From positions 77,436,050-77,500,049 of the forward strand of contig CM045729.1 of NCBI GenBank assembly GCA_024760905.1: DNA of 64,000 nucleotides. The letters run 5' to 3'. Positions within the stretch are counted from its first letter, which is position 1. Each line of letters starts with the position of its first letter. The DNA comes from Plotosus lineatus (Eukaryota > Chordata > Actinopteri > Siluriformes > Plotosidae). The notes beneath the pieces are model-generated. The model had not been told where the DNA came from. It made no database searches and saw only the letters and a list, made by a program, of their open reading frames with translations. Positions 32,930-43,721 of this stretch are shown here, one piece after another. The translations under genes were made by a program, and so were the position numbers.

Positions 32930-33268
32930 GTAATTAGGGTTGCAGGGAGGATGGTGTATATCTTAGCCAACTCTGGGCAAGAGCAGGGTACACCCTGGAC
33001 AGCTTGCCAGGCCATCACAGGACAAACACACATGCAACAATTTACACTAACTCGCACACTAAGGGGTAATTTGGACCAGCCAATTGCTCTACTGTGCATG
33101 TTTTTGGACTGTGGTAGGAAACCGGAGTACCCAGAGGCCACCCATGCAAGCATGGAGAAAATATGCAAACTCGCACAGAAATGCCCAGAGCTTGCATGTT
33201 CTCTGGGAATCGAACATAGTATCTTCTTGCTGTGAGGCGGACATGCTAATCACTGTGCCACCATATTG
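32930..33268 (-). mobile_element. SINE-B, near full length
   Basis: Minus strand: 3' module ('gggtacaccctggacagctt'), body ('catgtttttggactgtgg'), box-B complement 'gggaatcgaac' and head complement 'catgctaatcactgtgcc'. A second SINE begins right at its head. Confidence 0.8.
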
Positions 33269-33285
33269 CTCTGGGTTGGGAATCT

Positions 33286-33440
33286 GTCTTCCTTTCGGCT
33301 TTTTCCCTTTTACTCGGGAGTCGCCACAGTGAATCATCTGATTCGCACGTTTGATTTGGCAGAGGTTTTTACGTCGGATGCCCTTCCTGTCACAACCCTT
33401 TTAGCAAGGGACAGAAACATGCTGACGACTTTGCAGCCTA
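33286..33440 (-). mobile_element. SINE-A with RTE-a tail, 5'-truncated, 17-bp target duplication
   Basis: It is bounded by perfect 'ctctgggttgggaatct' copies (33269-33285, 33441-33457). In sense it begins in the SINE-A body end ('taggctgcaaagtcgtcagc'). It then has the RTE-a 5'-UTR-like part ('aggaagggcatccgacgt', 'gccaaatcaaacgtgcgaat') and the RTE-a 3' end ('gattcactgtggcgactc', 'agccgaaaggaag'). Confidence 0.9.
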
Positions 33441-33457
33441 CTCTGGGTTGGGAATCT

Positions 33458-34157
33458 ATGCTATTAATATTAAGAATATATCTACAGGTCACTGCTTAGC
33501 TAGGGAATACATGCAGTACACCACAAGGACAACATAAGCTTAGATCACAGTATTTCTTCCATAAAAGACCGCAGATTTACATTCTTGAACATCGTAAGCA
33601 GCTAAACAACAGTGTGTATTTCACAACCTATTAGTAAGATAATAATGACCATGTGACACCTCTATAAAAGAAGACTTTCACGTCTAACAGAGCTGGTTTC
33701 CTCTCACCGTTCTGTTATCTCCCATTCACAAAGCAACCAATACTAGAACAGAAGATGATGATAAGATTACAGAAGCAATTTAAATCATTCTGCTATGTGG
33801 AAAATGTAATCTTCTACAGCGACACGCAAACAATGGAGTCAGGCGACCGCGAAGCTGAGACAGTGATGGAGGTGAGAGTATCTTCAGAAAGACAAAGTGA
33901 ATCTGTTGGCACACAGCACAACTAAAATGTAGTTTTATGCCAATAAAAAATAAGAAAAATAAATAAATAAATAAATAACAGCATTCACTGAGCATAGTAG
34001 GCTGCTCCAGGTGAGGCGCATGTACTAAAGGGAAACATTGAGGTTTTTATTTAAACAAAGCATATCATCACACATTTACTTAATAGACAAATTTGGCAAA
34101 CATTCATCAATACTGCAAAAAACGTACCAATCTTTATTCATAAAAGGGTGAGCAAAT

Positions 34158-34249
<92 letters not shown>

Positions 34250-34262
34250 TATTATTATAAGG
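33458..34262. other. Non-coding stretch
   Basis: No gene recognised. It ends in the (AAT)n(ATT)n array. Confidence 0.55.
34159..34258. repeat. (AAT)n(ATT)n self-complementary array
   Basis: An AAT run meets an ATT run, so the tract is nearly palindromic and could form a long AU/AT hairpin. It immediately precedes the LINE at 34263. Confidence 0.9.
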
Positions 34263-34553
34263 TTGATGTATGCCTCCGCGTGGTGGGCCTGGATAGGGGA
34301 TTTTCCATGAACTAAACGTACATCACCCAGTTAGGGCTGACCCCCCCAAAGCTGGTTTACTACTGGGTTACTGAACGGAAGAAAAAATAAATAAATAAAT
34401 AAAAATCTTTCACTTTCGAAGCCCAGTCAGCCTCCCTCCTGTAATCAAACCTGCAAAACTGGAAATAGGACTTGTCCCAGGGGGAGGCAAAGAACCCGTC
34501 CACAAATATCCTGGACGAACCATCTAAAATCCAAACTACTTGAGTGTGCGAAG

Positions 34554-35722
34554 GTGACTGGTTGGTCTGAAAATCCACATATCAATGGCAAGTCGCTAAA
34601 GCAACATTGGGACAATGCCAACCCTTTGTATGCTTACCTGACCCAACGAAATTTGCGAGATCAACTCCGGCGATTAAAGATCTACATGCACCGTGATGCA
34701 GATGATAATTTTCCTGCAAGTGGTCACGTACCTTCTCAAGAACCCAACGTTTGGATAGAGGTCTGTCTGTCTTCCTTTCGTCTTTTTCCCTTTTTTACTC
34801 GGGAGTTGCCACAGCGAATCATCTGATTCGCACGTTTGATTTGGCAGAGGTTTTTACGTCGGATGCTCTTCCTGTCACAACCCTTTTTAGCAAAGGATAG
34901 AAACACGCTGATGGCTTTGCAGCCTACTCTTTACGAAAGTCAGCAATGGTTCTTTTGAGAGACAAGGCCCGCCTTTGATAACCCAGTTAGCTGCACTGGG
35001 GCCAACGTTTGGATAGAGGCAGACCCTAAATTGCATATGAATGCCCGCATCCTTCTCTCCCCTCTTCCCAATGAAGTTAGCCCACCTGACGGCAACAATG
35101 AAAATTCCCTTGGCTTTCCAATTTCTGATTTGACCAATGAATTTCCACATCTTCAGTTCAGGATGATCATATTTCTGTTTTGTTTACCCGTTACTATAGA
35201 GAAATTTTAGATTCACCGATTGACAAAAGGAAGCCAGATAAAATTGCAAGAAAATCTTTTCCACAAAATGAAATTGTTAAATTAAATGAAATCATTTCTG
35301 TAACTCTTGACGCGGAGTGTTCCCTGCATGAGATTAATTGTTGTATGTTTGCCGCTATTCGAACTTTAGAGGAATTATATAGAATTTCCAAACCTCCCAA
35401 CAATGGTAAAAGCAAGAAAAGTGAAGAAAACCGGTTTCAACGTAAATTAAAAGAAACAAGGAAAGACATGTCAGGGCTGGAGCTTTGCCTTAAATTAAGA
35501 TCTCATGGCAAGTCAATGTCAAGAAGACAAAAGACAATTTGGAGAAATTTAAAGGCAAAATACAAAACAACTAAGGAAACAATTCTCCTTCAAATACTTG
35601 ATTCCTTCAAGGCAAAGGTTAAGATTTGGACAGAGAGAAAAAGAAATGGGAAAAGAAGAATAAATTCATTAGACAAAACAAAATATTTAAAACCAAAGAA
35701 AAACAATTTTACAGGCAACTAA
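34554..35722 (+). pseudogene. RLE-type LINE N-terminal coding region
   Basis: Coding sequence reads through 34554-34761 (to EPNVWIE), is interrupted by the SINE, and resumes with NVWIEADPKLHMNARILLSP after the duplicated target. The open frame 35180-35722 (FTRYYREILDSPIDKRKPDK to the lysine-rich KKNNFTGN end) follows. It is rich in Lys and Arg with coiled-coil-like spacing. Function in the LINE is unknown, possibly RNA or DNA binding. Confidence 0.6.
34762..35001 (-). mobile_element. SINE-A with RTE-a tail, 18-bp target duplication
   Basis: Inserted in the RLE-type LINE. Perfect duplications 'ccaacgtttggatagagg' lie at 34744-34761 and 35002-35019. In sense: part of the SINE-A body ('ctgggttatcaaaggcggg', with a deletion), the RTE-a 5'-UTR-like segment, and the RTE-a 3' end. 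Confidence 0.92.
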
Positions 35723-35828
35723 ATACACCTGCAAGTAATGCCGACCAGAGACCAGAGGTTTTGGTCACAGTTGTGGTCTATACCCGGCAACTGTAACTTT
35801 GAGGAATTGAGGAATTGAGGAATCATGG

Positions 35829-36829
35829 GTGGAAGAATACAGCAAAGCCACATCAGAAAATGTTAATTCACCATTGCTGTATCTCATTACTTCAGACTGC
35901 CTGAAGAAAACAATAAAAATGTCCAAATCTAACACAGCTTCAGGACCTGACGGCATTCAAAACCGGTTTTGGAAACTGTTCCCGTGTCCAACCACATCTG
36001 CTCACTTGTTTTAATTCTTTGATGGACACAGGAGATGTCCCTCCTTGGTTCTGTAAAGGTCGCACAATACTCCTCCCAAACAAAGGAGACTTGACAGATC
36101 CTAAAAATTACTGCCCTATTACCTGCCTGAATACTATGTACAAAATATTTATAGGGTGTTGGACAAATCCTGTGTCATCCTATTGCTCCTCCAATTAAAT
36201 TATTTACCTGGAGCAAAAGGGAGCCAGAATGGGATGTTGGGGATGCAAGGATCAGTTATTGGTCCAGAAAATGATACTTGAATAGGCTAAAACTTACCAC
36301 CGCAACCTCTCAATGTGCTGGATTGACTACAAAAAAAGCATACGACTCTGTCCCTCATGAATGGATTCGGAAGTCTTTGTAATGTGTTGGCCTACCTGAG
36401 TGATGATTCCATTTACTCAAGTCTTTAATGAGTTGCTGGTCAACTCAGCTTGAGATGTACTCACAAGGTCAGGTTAAGACTTCAGAACCTATTTCAATTA
36501 AGAGAGGAATATTCCAGGGGGATTCTTGTAGCCCTCTGCTTTTTTGTTTGTCACTTAATCCCTTGAGTGTTTTGCTCAATAAGGATGAAGGTTATTATCC
36601 AGGACCTCCACAGCACAGATCCCCAACACCTCTTACTCATCTACTTTACATGGATGACATCGAGCTGATTGCCAATGGAGATTCCAACTTGAAGAAACAA
36701 ATTATCCTTGTTGAATCCTTTTCACAAGATATTGGTATGAGTTTTGGACTTGATAAATGTAACATTCTTCATTTAAAATGTGGAAAGGCAATCAATGATG
36801 AATCAGTCGATTACATGGAGGAGAAGTGA
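35829..36829 (+). pseudogene. RLE-type LINE reverse transcriptase, broken
   Basis: RT motifs appear in order but in shifting frames: SNTASGPDGIQNRFWKLF (35829-36014 frame), then NKGD and NYCPITCLNTMYKIF, CWIDYKKAYDSVPHEWI (about 36310-36370), and the frame 36428-36829. That frame holds IFQGDSCSPLLFCLSLNPLS, HLLYMDDIELIANGDS and MSFGLDKCNILHLK. YMDD, the catalytic box, is at 36647-36658. At least three frameshifts make it non-functional. The domain would make cDNA at the nicked target. Confidence 0.8.
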
Positions 36830-37166
36830 TTGAGCATCTTGTGGAAGGTCAATCGTACACCTATTTGGGGATGTAAGTTCGAGACAAGCTCCAGAATGCC
36901 CACATAAAAGACAAACTTTGGGCTGAGTACAAATCTTGTCTAAAAAGATCTGGAGTTCGGAGCTAAATGCTAGAAACAAGGTCAAAGCCATAAATACTTA
37001 CGCAGTGCCTGTCCTTTCTTACTCTTTTGGTGTTGTTGACTGGACAAAGGACAACATCATGGGTCTTGATCACCTTACAAGAAGGATCATGTCTGACAAC
37101 TGAGCTCACCACCCTCGCTCCTCTATCAATCGTTTATATTTATCAATCAATTCTGGGGGACAAGGT

Positions 37167-37856
37167 TTGATTAATGTGGAGGCACTTCATGATCGTATTT
37201 TATTGTGTACTTTTGTACATATTTATTTATCTGATGATCCTCTTGTGAAGCATATCAAGACACATGGTGAAAGCAAGGACTTCCATAGTTATCTTAAACA
37301 CACCAAGGCTGCTGGACAGAGTCTCAACGTCAATGTTGATTTTGTTGATGGCGAAGTACTGCTGGACGGTACATCTATGTGTGTCAACCAGGTGAAGTAT
37401 TTCATAAAATCTTCTCAGAGTCGTCATTTCAAGGAAAAACTGTCTGGAAAACCACTACATCGTGTTTATGTGCAGTGTGTTGGGCAGAACAGTCATCCTT
37501 CAGACTCCTTTGCCTGGATGAAGTCGGCTGGTCTGAAAAGTGAAACTGAGAGCTTTCTTTGTGCTGCTCAGGACCAGTCACTTCCATCATGCAATTGTCA
37601 ACGTAATATTATAAGGGAAAATGTAAATCCTAAATGTCATTTGTGTAGTGAATTTAGTGAAACTATCCAACACCTTGTCAGTGGTTGTCCTGTTTTGGCA
37701 CAAACGTTTTATCTGAAAAGACATGATGGCATGGCACGTTCCCTTTATTATTGTCTTTTCATCATACGTGTGGTTTTGACTCAGAGGTCCATCCATGGTA
37801 CAATCCTGATCATATCCAGGGCATCATGGAAAATGATAATTTACTCCTTCTTTTGA
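37167..37856 (+). pseudogene. RLE-type LINE C-terminal zinc-knuckle region
   Basis: A 229-codon frame. It carries FKEKLSGKPLHRVYV, SETESFLCAAQDQSLPSC and the CCHC knuckle (Cys-X2-Cys...His...Cys, 37635-37690: CHLCSEFSETIQHLVSGC), followed by KRHDGMARSLYY. This knuckle plus RHD/RHN signature precedes the restriction-like endonuclease in R2-type LINEs. The catalytic PD-(D/E)XK part should follow, but the frame ends and Rex3 sequence begins at 37890. Confidence 0.8.
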
Positions 37857-38299
37857 ATCAGCCCTTATACAGCCTGAGGAGAATTGAAGCCCCCTCCCTG
37901 AATCGCCACCTTATCGTGGTGGAGGGGTTTGTGTGACCTAATGATCCTAGGAGCTATGTTGTCGGGGGCATAATGCCCCTGGTAGGGTCACCCAAGGCAA
38001 ACAGGTCCTGGGTGAAGGTCCAGACAAAGTGCGATTCAGAAGACCCCTATGCCAGCTCAGAGGAAACAATTGAAGCAGTCTCCCTTGCCTGGACACGTGT
38101 CATCGGGGTTCCCTCCTGGAGCCAGGCCCGTGGGAGGGGCTCAAAGGCGAGCGCCTGGTGGTCGGGCTGATACCCATGGAGCCTGGCTGGGCCTAGCCCG
38201 AAAAGGAGACATGAGTCCGCGCTCCCATGGACTCACCACCTGTGGGAGGAGTTTTAAGGGTGAGTTGGGTGGCAGCCAAAGGCATGGGTTCTGTCGGAC

Positions 38300-39180
38300 C
38301 GATCCTCGGCTACTTACTCTGACCCTCAGGACATGGAATGTCACCTCTCTGGTGTGAAAGGAGCCTGATTTGGTGCGTGAGGTGGAGAGATACCGACCAG
38401 ATATATTCGGGCTCACCTCAACGCACAGCTTGGGCTCTGGAACCTCCATCTCGAGAGAGGCTGGACCTTCTTCTATTCTGGAGTTGCTCATGGGGAGAGG
38501 CGGCGAGCTGGTGAGGGTATTCTTGTTGCCCCCCGTCTTGGTGCCCAAATGTTGGGGTTCTCCCCAGTTGACGAAAGGGTAGCTTCAGAGGCGGGGGGAC
38601 GGGTCCTGACTGTTATTTGTGCTTATGCACCAAATGACAGTTCAGAGTACCCACCCTTTTTGGAGTCTTTGGGGGGCTGTTGGAGAACGCTCCCTCGAGA
38701 GACTCACTCGTTGTCTTGGGAGACTTCAACGCCCATGTGGGCAATGATAGTGTGACCTGGAAGGGTGTGATCGGTAGGTACGGCCTCTCCAGTCTGAATC
38801 CGAATGGTGTTTTGTTGTTGGACTTCTGTGCTCATCACAATTTGTGTATCATGAACACCATGTTCGAACATAAGTATGCCCATGAGTGCACTTGGCACTA
38901 GGACACCCTAGGCCGCAATTTGATGATTGAATTTGTAATCGTGTCATCGGGCTTGCGACCATATGTTCTGGGCACTCGGATGAAGACAGGAGCTGAGCTG
39001 TTTACCGATCACTACCAGGTGGTGAGTTGGCTTCAGTGGTGGGGGGTTGCCTTCCAGACCCGGCAGGACCAAGCATGTAGTCAGAGTCTGCTGGGAATGT
39101 TTGGTGGAGTCCCCTGTCTGAGAGGCCTTTAACTCCCACCTGCGGCAGAGCTACAACCATGTCCTGGAGGAGGCAGGGGA
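38300..39180 (+). pseudogene. Rex3 endonuclease domain, frameshifted
   Basis: APE-type endonuclease remnants: RTWNVTSLV (about 38330), [31 protein letters not shown] (38549-38755 frame), [14 protein letters not shown] (38680-38901 frame) and LFTDHYQVVSW (38920-39132 frame). Unlike the copy at 16592 the catalytic Asp-His pair (TDH) is kept. The protein is broken by a stop after TWH and by several frameshifts. Confidence 0.8.
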
Positions 39181-39369
39181 CATGGAATCAGAATGGGCCA
39201 TGTTTTGTGCCTCCATTGCTGAGGCGGCAGCCCATAGCTGTGGCCGTCAGGTCATCGGTGCTTGTTGTGGCGTAATCCCCGAACCCGGTGGTGGACACCT
39301 GCGGTGAAGGGGGCCGTCCAGCTGAAGAAGTAGGCTTATCGGGTTTTATTAGCCCAAGGCAGCAAACGG

Positions 39370-39816
39370 GTGCTGTACCGGCAGGCCAAACTTGCTGCAG
39401 CCGAGGCTGTCGCAGATGCAAAATCTCATGCGTGGGAGGAGTTCGGTGAGGACCTAGAGAGTGCTTATCGGTTGGCCTCAAAAAGGTTCTGGACCACCAT
39501 CCGACGCCTCAGGAGAGGGAAGCAGTTCTTCACAAACACTGTTTACAGTGGAGGTGTGGAGCTGCTTACCTTGACTGGGAATGTCGTCGAGAGGTGGAGG
39601 GAATACTTTGAGGACCTCCTCAATCCCACCAACATGCCCTCCGTGGAAGAGGAAGACCCTGGGGGTTCGGGTTCGGGTCCGCCCATCACTGGAGTGGAGG
39701 TCACTGAGGTTGTCAAAAAGCTCTTCGGTGGTCGAGCTCCGGGGTTGGACGAGATCCGCCCAGAATATTTCAGGGCTCTGGATGTTGTAGGACTGTCTTG
39801 GTTGACACGTCTCTGA
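39370..39816 (+). pseudogene. Rex3 linker to RT start
   Basis: Open frame with DAKSHAWEEFGEDLESAYR, RFWTTIRRLRRGKQF, VVERWREYFEDLLNPTN and GGRAPGLDEIRPEYFRAL. This is the segment between endonuclease and RT motifs. It ends at a stop after SWLTRL, close to the truncation. Confidence 0.8.
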
Positions 39817-39887
39817 AACATCGCGTGGTCATCAGGGGCTGTACCTCTGAATTGGCAAACTGGGGTGGTGGTCCCAATTTTTAAGGT

Positions 39888-40344
39888 TTCTTTCTTTTTT
39901 CAATTGCAATGCATGTATGTGAAAAAAAAAATGCATGGTGACTGGGCAGACAAACAAAGCACCAAGCAATCAAATGTAAAGATAAAGAGAACTTACTGTC
40001 AACTGTTGCATGAACAATGAAAATGAATTTAGCAGCTCATTGTCTTGCAGCAATTATAAAAAGAAAATGCACAAAACACAAATAAGGGATTATACATGTA
40101 TATTCACACCTATTCACACATATACAGGAGGGTGAATGATAGTCAACGGTGCAGGATATACACTGGGTAAGTGGTACAGTTTCTAATTAGAAGGTGCACA
40201 GTGCTAAAATGTTATGATGATCAAGACCTGCTCTAAACATGAGTATTGCACTTGAAGCTTAAATACGAATATCATACTGTCCAGGAAGATGGCATGAATG
40301 ATGTTAATTCATTTATTCAGTCAGTGTGTGATGAGGGTGGTGAA
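39888..40344. other. Unclassified stretch, possibly L2 3' UTR
   Basis: No reading frame of note. It lies between the broken Rex3 and the minus-strand L2-like LINE and may be that LINE's 3' UTR. Confidence 0.35.
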
Positions 40345-42085
40345 GGGGTTACACGTTTAACAGCTTTTGGGTAAAAGCTGTTCTGGAGCTGCTAAATCTT
40401 CTTTTTTAGTGTCCTGTGCCTTTTTCCAGAGAGAACAGGGGAGAAAGGGGTGTGTCCATGGTGTGTGGGGGTCCCTGATAATTCCACTGGCTCTCCTCTG
40501 AAGTCTGTCAGTGTAAATGTTACCGAGGTAGGGTAGTGTAGTTCCAATTACTCGCTCTGCCATTCTCACCGGCCGCTGCAAGGCCTTCCTGTCCTCTGCA
40601 GTATAACTGCTGAACCACACTGTACAGCAGTAGGTCAGGAGGCTCTCGGTGGTGGAGCGGTAAAATTTCATCAATAAGGATTGGGATACATGTGGTTGTC
40701 AAATCTTTCTGAGGAAGAGCATACTTTATGCTTTCCCCACCTGTTGGGAGATGATTGTGGTTATGATGATGTCAGCAAGAGAAACTTGAAGCACTCCACC
40801 CTGTCGACCTCCTCTCCATCAATGTGGCAGTCAAGATCACTCAGTTTGTTTCAATCTCCTGAAGTCCATTATCATCATCTTGGTTTTGGATGTGTTAGGT
40901 TCCAGATTGTTATTGTCACAACATCACCACAGATACCGGACCTCCTTCCTGTAGACTGAATCACTGATATCCGTAATCAAATCTATGACTGTGGTGTCAT
41001 CGGCAAATTTGACAATGGTTGTTACTGGTGTGAGTGGGGGAAACAGTCAGGTGTGAAGAGGGAGAAGAGGAGTGGGCTAAGCACACACCCTTGTGGTGTT
41101 CCGGTGTTCAGGATGAAAGTGGTGGAAATTCGTTATCCTATCCTGATGTTCTGAGGTCTGCTGCCGAGAAAGTCCAGTATCCAGGTGCACTGTCAGCTCC
41201 CTAGAACTAGACTGCCCAACATCTGAACCAGTTTATGTGGTTTGACTGTATTAAAAGCATATCTGAAGTCTACGAAGCGAATCCTCACATAGAGGTTGCT
41301 GCCGTTCAGGTGTGTGATGGCTGTGTGGATTGCTGTATTGATGGAATCCTCTGTCATGCAAACTGATGTGGATCGAGATCACCAGGGATGGTAGCTTTAA
41401 TGTGAGACAAGATGGGTTTCTCGAGACACTTGGTCATGATAGGGGTTAGGATAATAGGGCAGTGGTTGTTTAGGCATCTTGATGGGCTCTTCTTAGGTAC
41501 TGGAATGGTGGTGGTTGTTTTGCGGCAGGAGGGAACCGTACATGGTAGTACCAAGAGGGTAAACATGGTGGTAAACACCCCTGATAGTTGATATGCACCT
41601 GCTTTAAGTCCCATTCCTGTCCCCATCTGGACAGTAGCTTTCTTCTCATTGACTCTTCACATGGTGGTTCTTATCTGGTGCTGCTGCAGCTGAATATGTT
41701 CTCTCTCTCTAGAAGAGCACTGCAGGTGCATGCCTCTCTTTTGTGTTGATTGAAGCAAGCAAACTTGTCCGGGGTGTCCAGTTAGCTGCTGTCTGAGGAG
41801 TCATGACGTGTGCGTGTCCTTGTAGCAGGTGAGTGTCTTGATCCCCTTTCACATATTCCTGGAGTTCTTTGAATCAAACTGCTCCTCAATGGGTTGTTTA
41901 TACTTGCACTTAGTTTTTTTGAGGCCGTAGGGCCTGTTGTGCCTCTTTGGAAACCTTACTGGTCTCCTGACTTGAAGGCATCATCCTGTGCTCTAAGCAG
42001 TGTGCCCACCTCACTGTTAAACCACGGTTTCTGGTTCAGGAACACTTTAACAGTCCTCATTGTTGTCACATTCTCTGTGTTTATT
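40345..42085 (-). mobile_element. L2-like LINE, degenerate
   Basis: Minus strand. C-terminus at 40357-40674 (KFYRSTTESLLTYCCTVWF, DRKALQRPVRMAERVIGT). The RT catalytic FADD box is complementary to 40996-41007 (IVKFADDT). RVRFVDF/AFNTV-like sequence lies near 41220-41330. Upstream RT sequence at 41354-41626 includes TTTIPVPKKSPSRCLNNHCP and TKCLEKPILSHIKA. Many shifts separate these parts. The L2/CR1 group is assigned from the PVPKK...LTPIMTKCLE and FADDT patterns. Confidence 0.75.
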
Positions 42086-42107
42086 TAGGAGAGTGTAGCT
42101 AATGTGT

Positions 42108-42133
42108 GACCCCTAACCCTAACCCTAACCCTC
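42108..42133. repeat. Short telomere-like repeat
   Basis: 'cccctaaccctaaccctaac' continues for four units of CCCTAA, just beyond the L2-like LINE. Confidence 0.85.
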
Positions 42134-42424
42134 GCTACTTCGTATTTCAGTCCCTGTAGCTTCAGTGCATCATGGGCTTTTCAAAAATATTCATCAAAAA
42201 GAAACAAAAAAAGAATAAATTCAGGAAAAATAGGGAAAATTTTAAAGAGAATGCCGCAAAACAAGGCCAATTATGCAAAAAAAAAAAAAAAAACAAACAA
42301 ACAAACAAACAAACAAAAAACAATCCAAACCCCCGAACAAAACTATTTACATTTCTATGTGAGGTGCGCATCTTAGTATGTGCATGCATGTCTGAGTGTG
42401 TGCGCACATTTGTACGTGTGTGAA
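42134..42424. other. Non-coding A-rich stretch
   Basis: An A run and (CAAA)n at about 42278-42320. Nothing else is recognised. Confidence 0.55.
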
Positions 42425-42640
42425 TTTATATTTTATTTACATCTTATGCATTATTTTTGAATGTTGAATAGTTCTTATAAGCCTTTAAAGCGTTGAAGAT
42501 GTATTTATTGATATTATATACACATATACATGTATGTATACGTCAGTCGGGGGGGGTCGATCCGACTTTGCGAAAATCGACGGTAGTCAAGGGGTCTCGG
42601 TCCCCATTAACTGCGGAAAGTGAGGAATCCCTGTACAGTA
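42425..42640. mobile_element. Pogo-like MITE fragment
   Basis: It shares 'gcattatttttgaatgttga' and the TIR-like end 'gaggaatccctgtacag' with the MITE at 28010-31384. A G run precedes 'gatccgactttgcgaaaatc'. Confidence 0.6.
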
Positions 42641-43670
42641 CTTTTGCATATCATAGCACATTATTCAGAGTCGTCACTGATATTTTCAGTGTGTGTGTAT
42701 ATATATACACCAAAGCGGATATATATATTTATAGCTTTAATGTGTGCAATCTGTCTACTTCGATTTAAAAAGAAAATCCTTAAAACAAAATAATAATTAA
42801 AGCTAAAATAATGTGGTTGTATGAATATGCACACCCTTTTTAACTGGGGATGTGGCCATGTCTACAATGAAACAATTACATTCAAACTTATTTTAAACGG
42901 TCATCTATACGCACCTACCATCAGTGAAAATGACTCTGATTAACCCCGAATAAAGTTCTGCTGTTCCAGGAGAATTTTCCTGGCATTACCTTAATTGCCT
43001 CTTACAGCAAAATCCATGTCCTGCAAAGAGCTTACAAAGCATCAAAGTGAGATATCAGTCAGGAGGAGAGTGAAAAAAAAAAAAAAGTATTTTCAAGATA
43101 TTTGTTATACCATTGGACCACAGTGAAAGCACTCAGGAACAGTGGGGAAAATATGACTCAAGGCCATTTGGAGAAATATAGCCAGTCATTACGATCCAAT
43201 ATCCAGAATGACCTCCATATTCTAAGGTGTGGTCCTTATCCATCCTAATTGAAAGCTGTAAGATTTTCTTTCCAAGGAATCATGGTATGATGAATTCATG
43301 ATGTATTCATGAACTGATCCGCTGCCTCCTTGTTCATTCGGACTCCTTTTCCTCTGATAGTCCAAATTCTGTTCTTAATGCACTAGAATTAGTCTCCGTG
43401 TATGGCCAATTATGAGGCTACAAGACAAAGCGGAATAACTCTGTCCTTGGTTGAACATTCAGATCACGTCCACGGGGCACGATTTCAATTACCACAGTGT
43501 AAAAGTTAAGTCATCGTTTACAGAGAGGAGTGATTCGGCCCGGCACTTGACGAGATTGAGCTGAATCTAGTTATCTCCGAGTGTTGCAGGAAGGAGCTCA
43601 TTAAGATTTTCTTACAGACCTCCATTTGTACTGAGCTCTCAGGCCCTTTGTACACAATCTGTATTTTATT
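42641..43670. other. Non-coding stretch
   Basis: No gene or repeat recognised. A short A run lies at about 43073-43086. Confidence 0.5.
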
Positions 43671-43721
43671 TTTAATCATTGAAACGACTTCTTCTTCTTC
43701 TTTTCCTTTCGGCTGTTCCCT

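Larger units (their letters stand above)
34263..37889 (+). mobile_element. RLE-type LINE (R2/R4-like), degenerate, split by a SINE
   Basis: A third LINE type with YMDD rather than FADD and a C-terminal zinc-knuckle region typical of LINEs that use a restriction-like endonuclease. Coding remnants run from about 34554 (HINGKSLKQHWDNANPLY) to 37889. A SINE sits at 34762-35001. The 3' end is missing: Rex3 sequence begins at 37890 just before the expected RRPDI-type endonuclease core. The assignment to the R4/Rex6-like group is from recalled motif patterns and is tentative. Confidence 0.75.
37890..39887 (+). mobile_element. Rex3 LINE, 3'-truncated
   Basis: It starts with the same leader as the copy at 16181 ('ccctccctgaatcgccacc') and runs collinear with it to just after the RT entry motif ('ttggcaaactggggtggtgg', about 39850). 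It then stops abruptly at about 39887. The RT core, C-terminus and tail are lacking, which is unusual because LINEs normally lose their 5' end. A later deletion or rearrangement is the simplest explanation. Confidence 0.9.

Noticed and set aside
35765..35956. Minus-strand 63-codon frame
   Set aside because: Antisense to the reverse transcriptase start of the RLE-type LINE.
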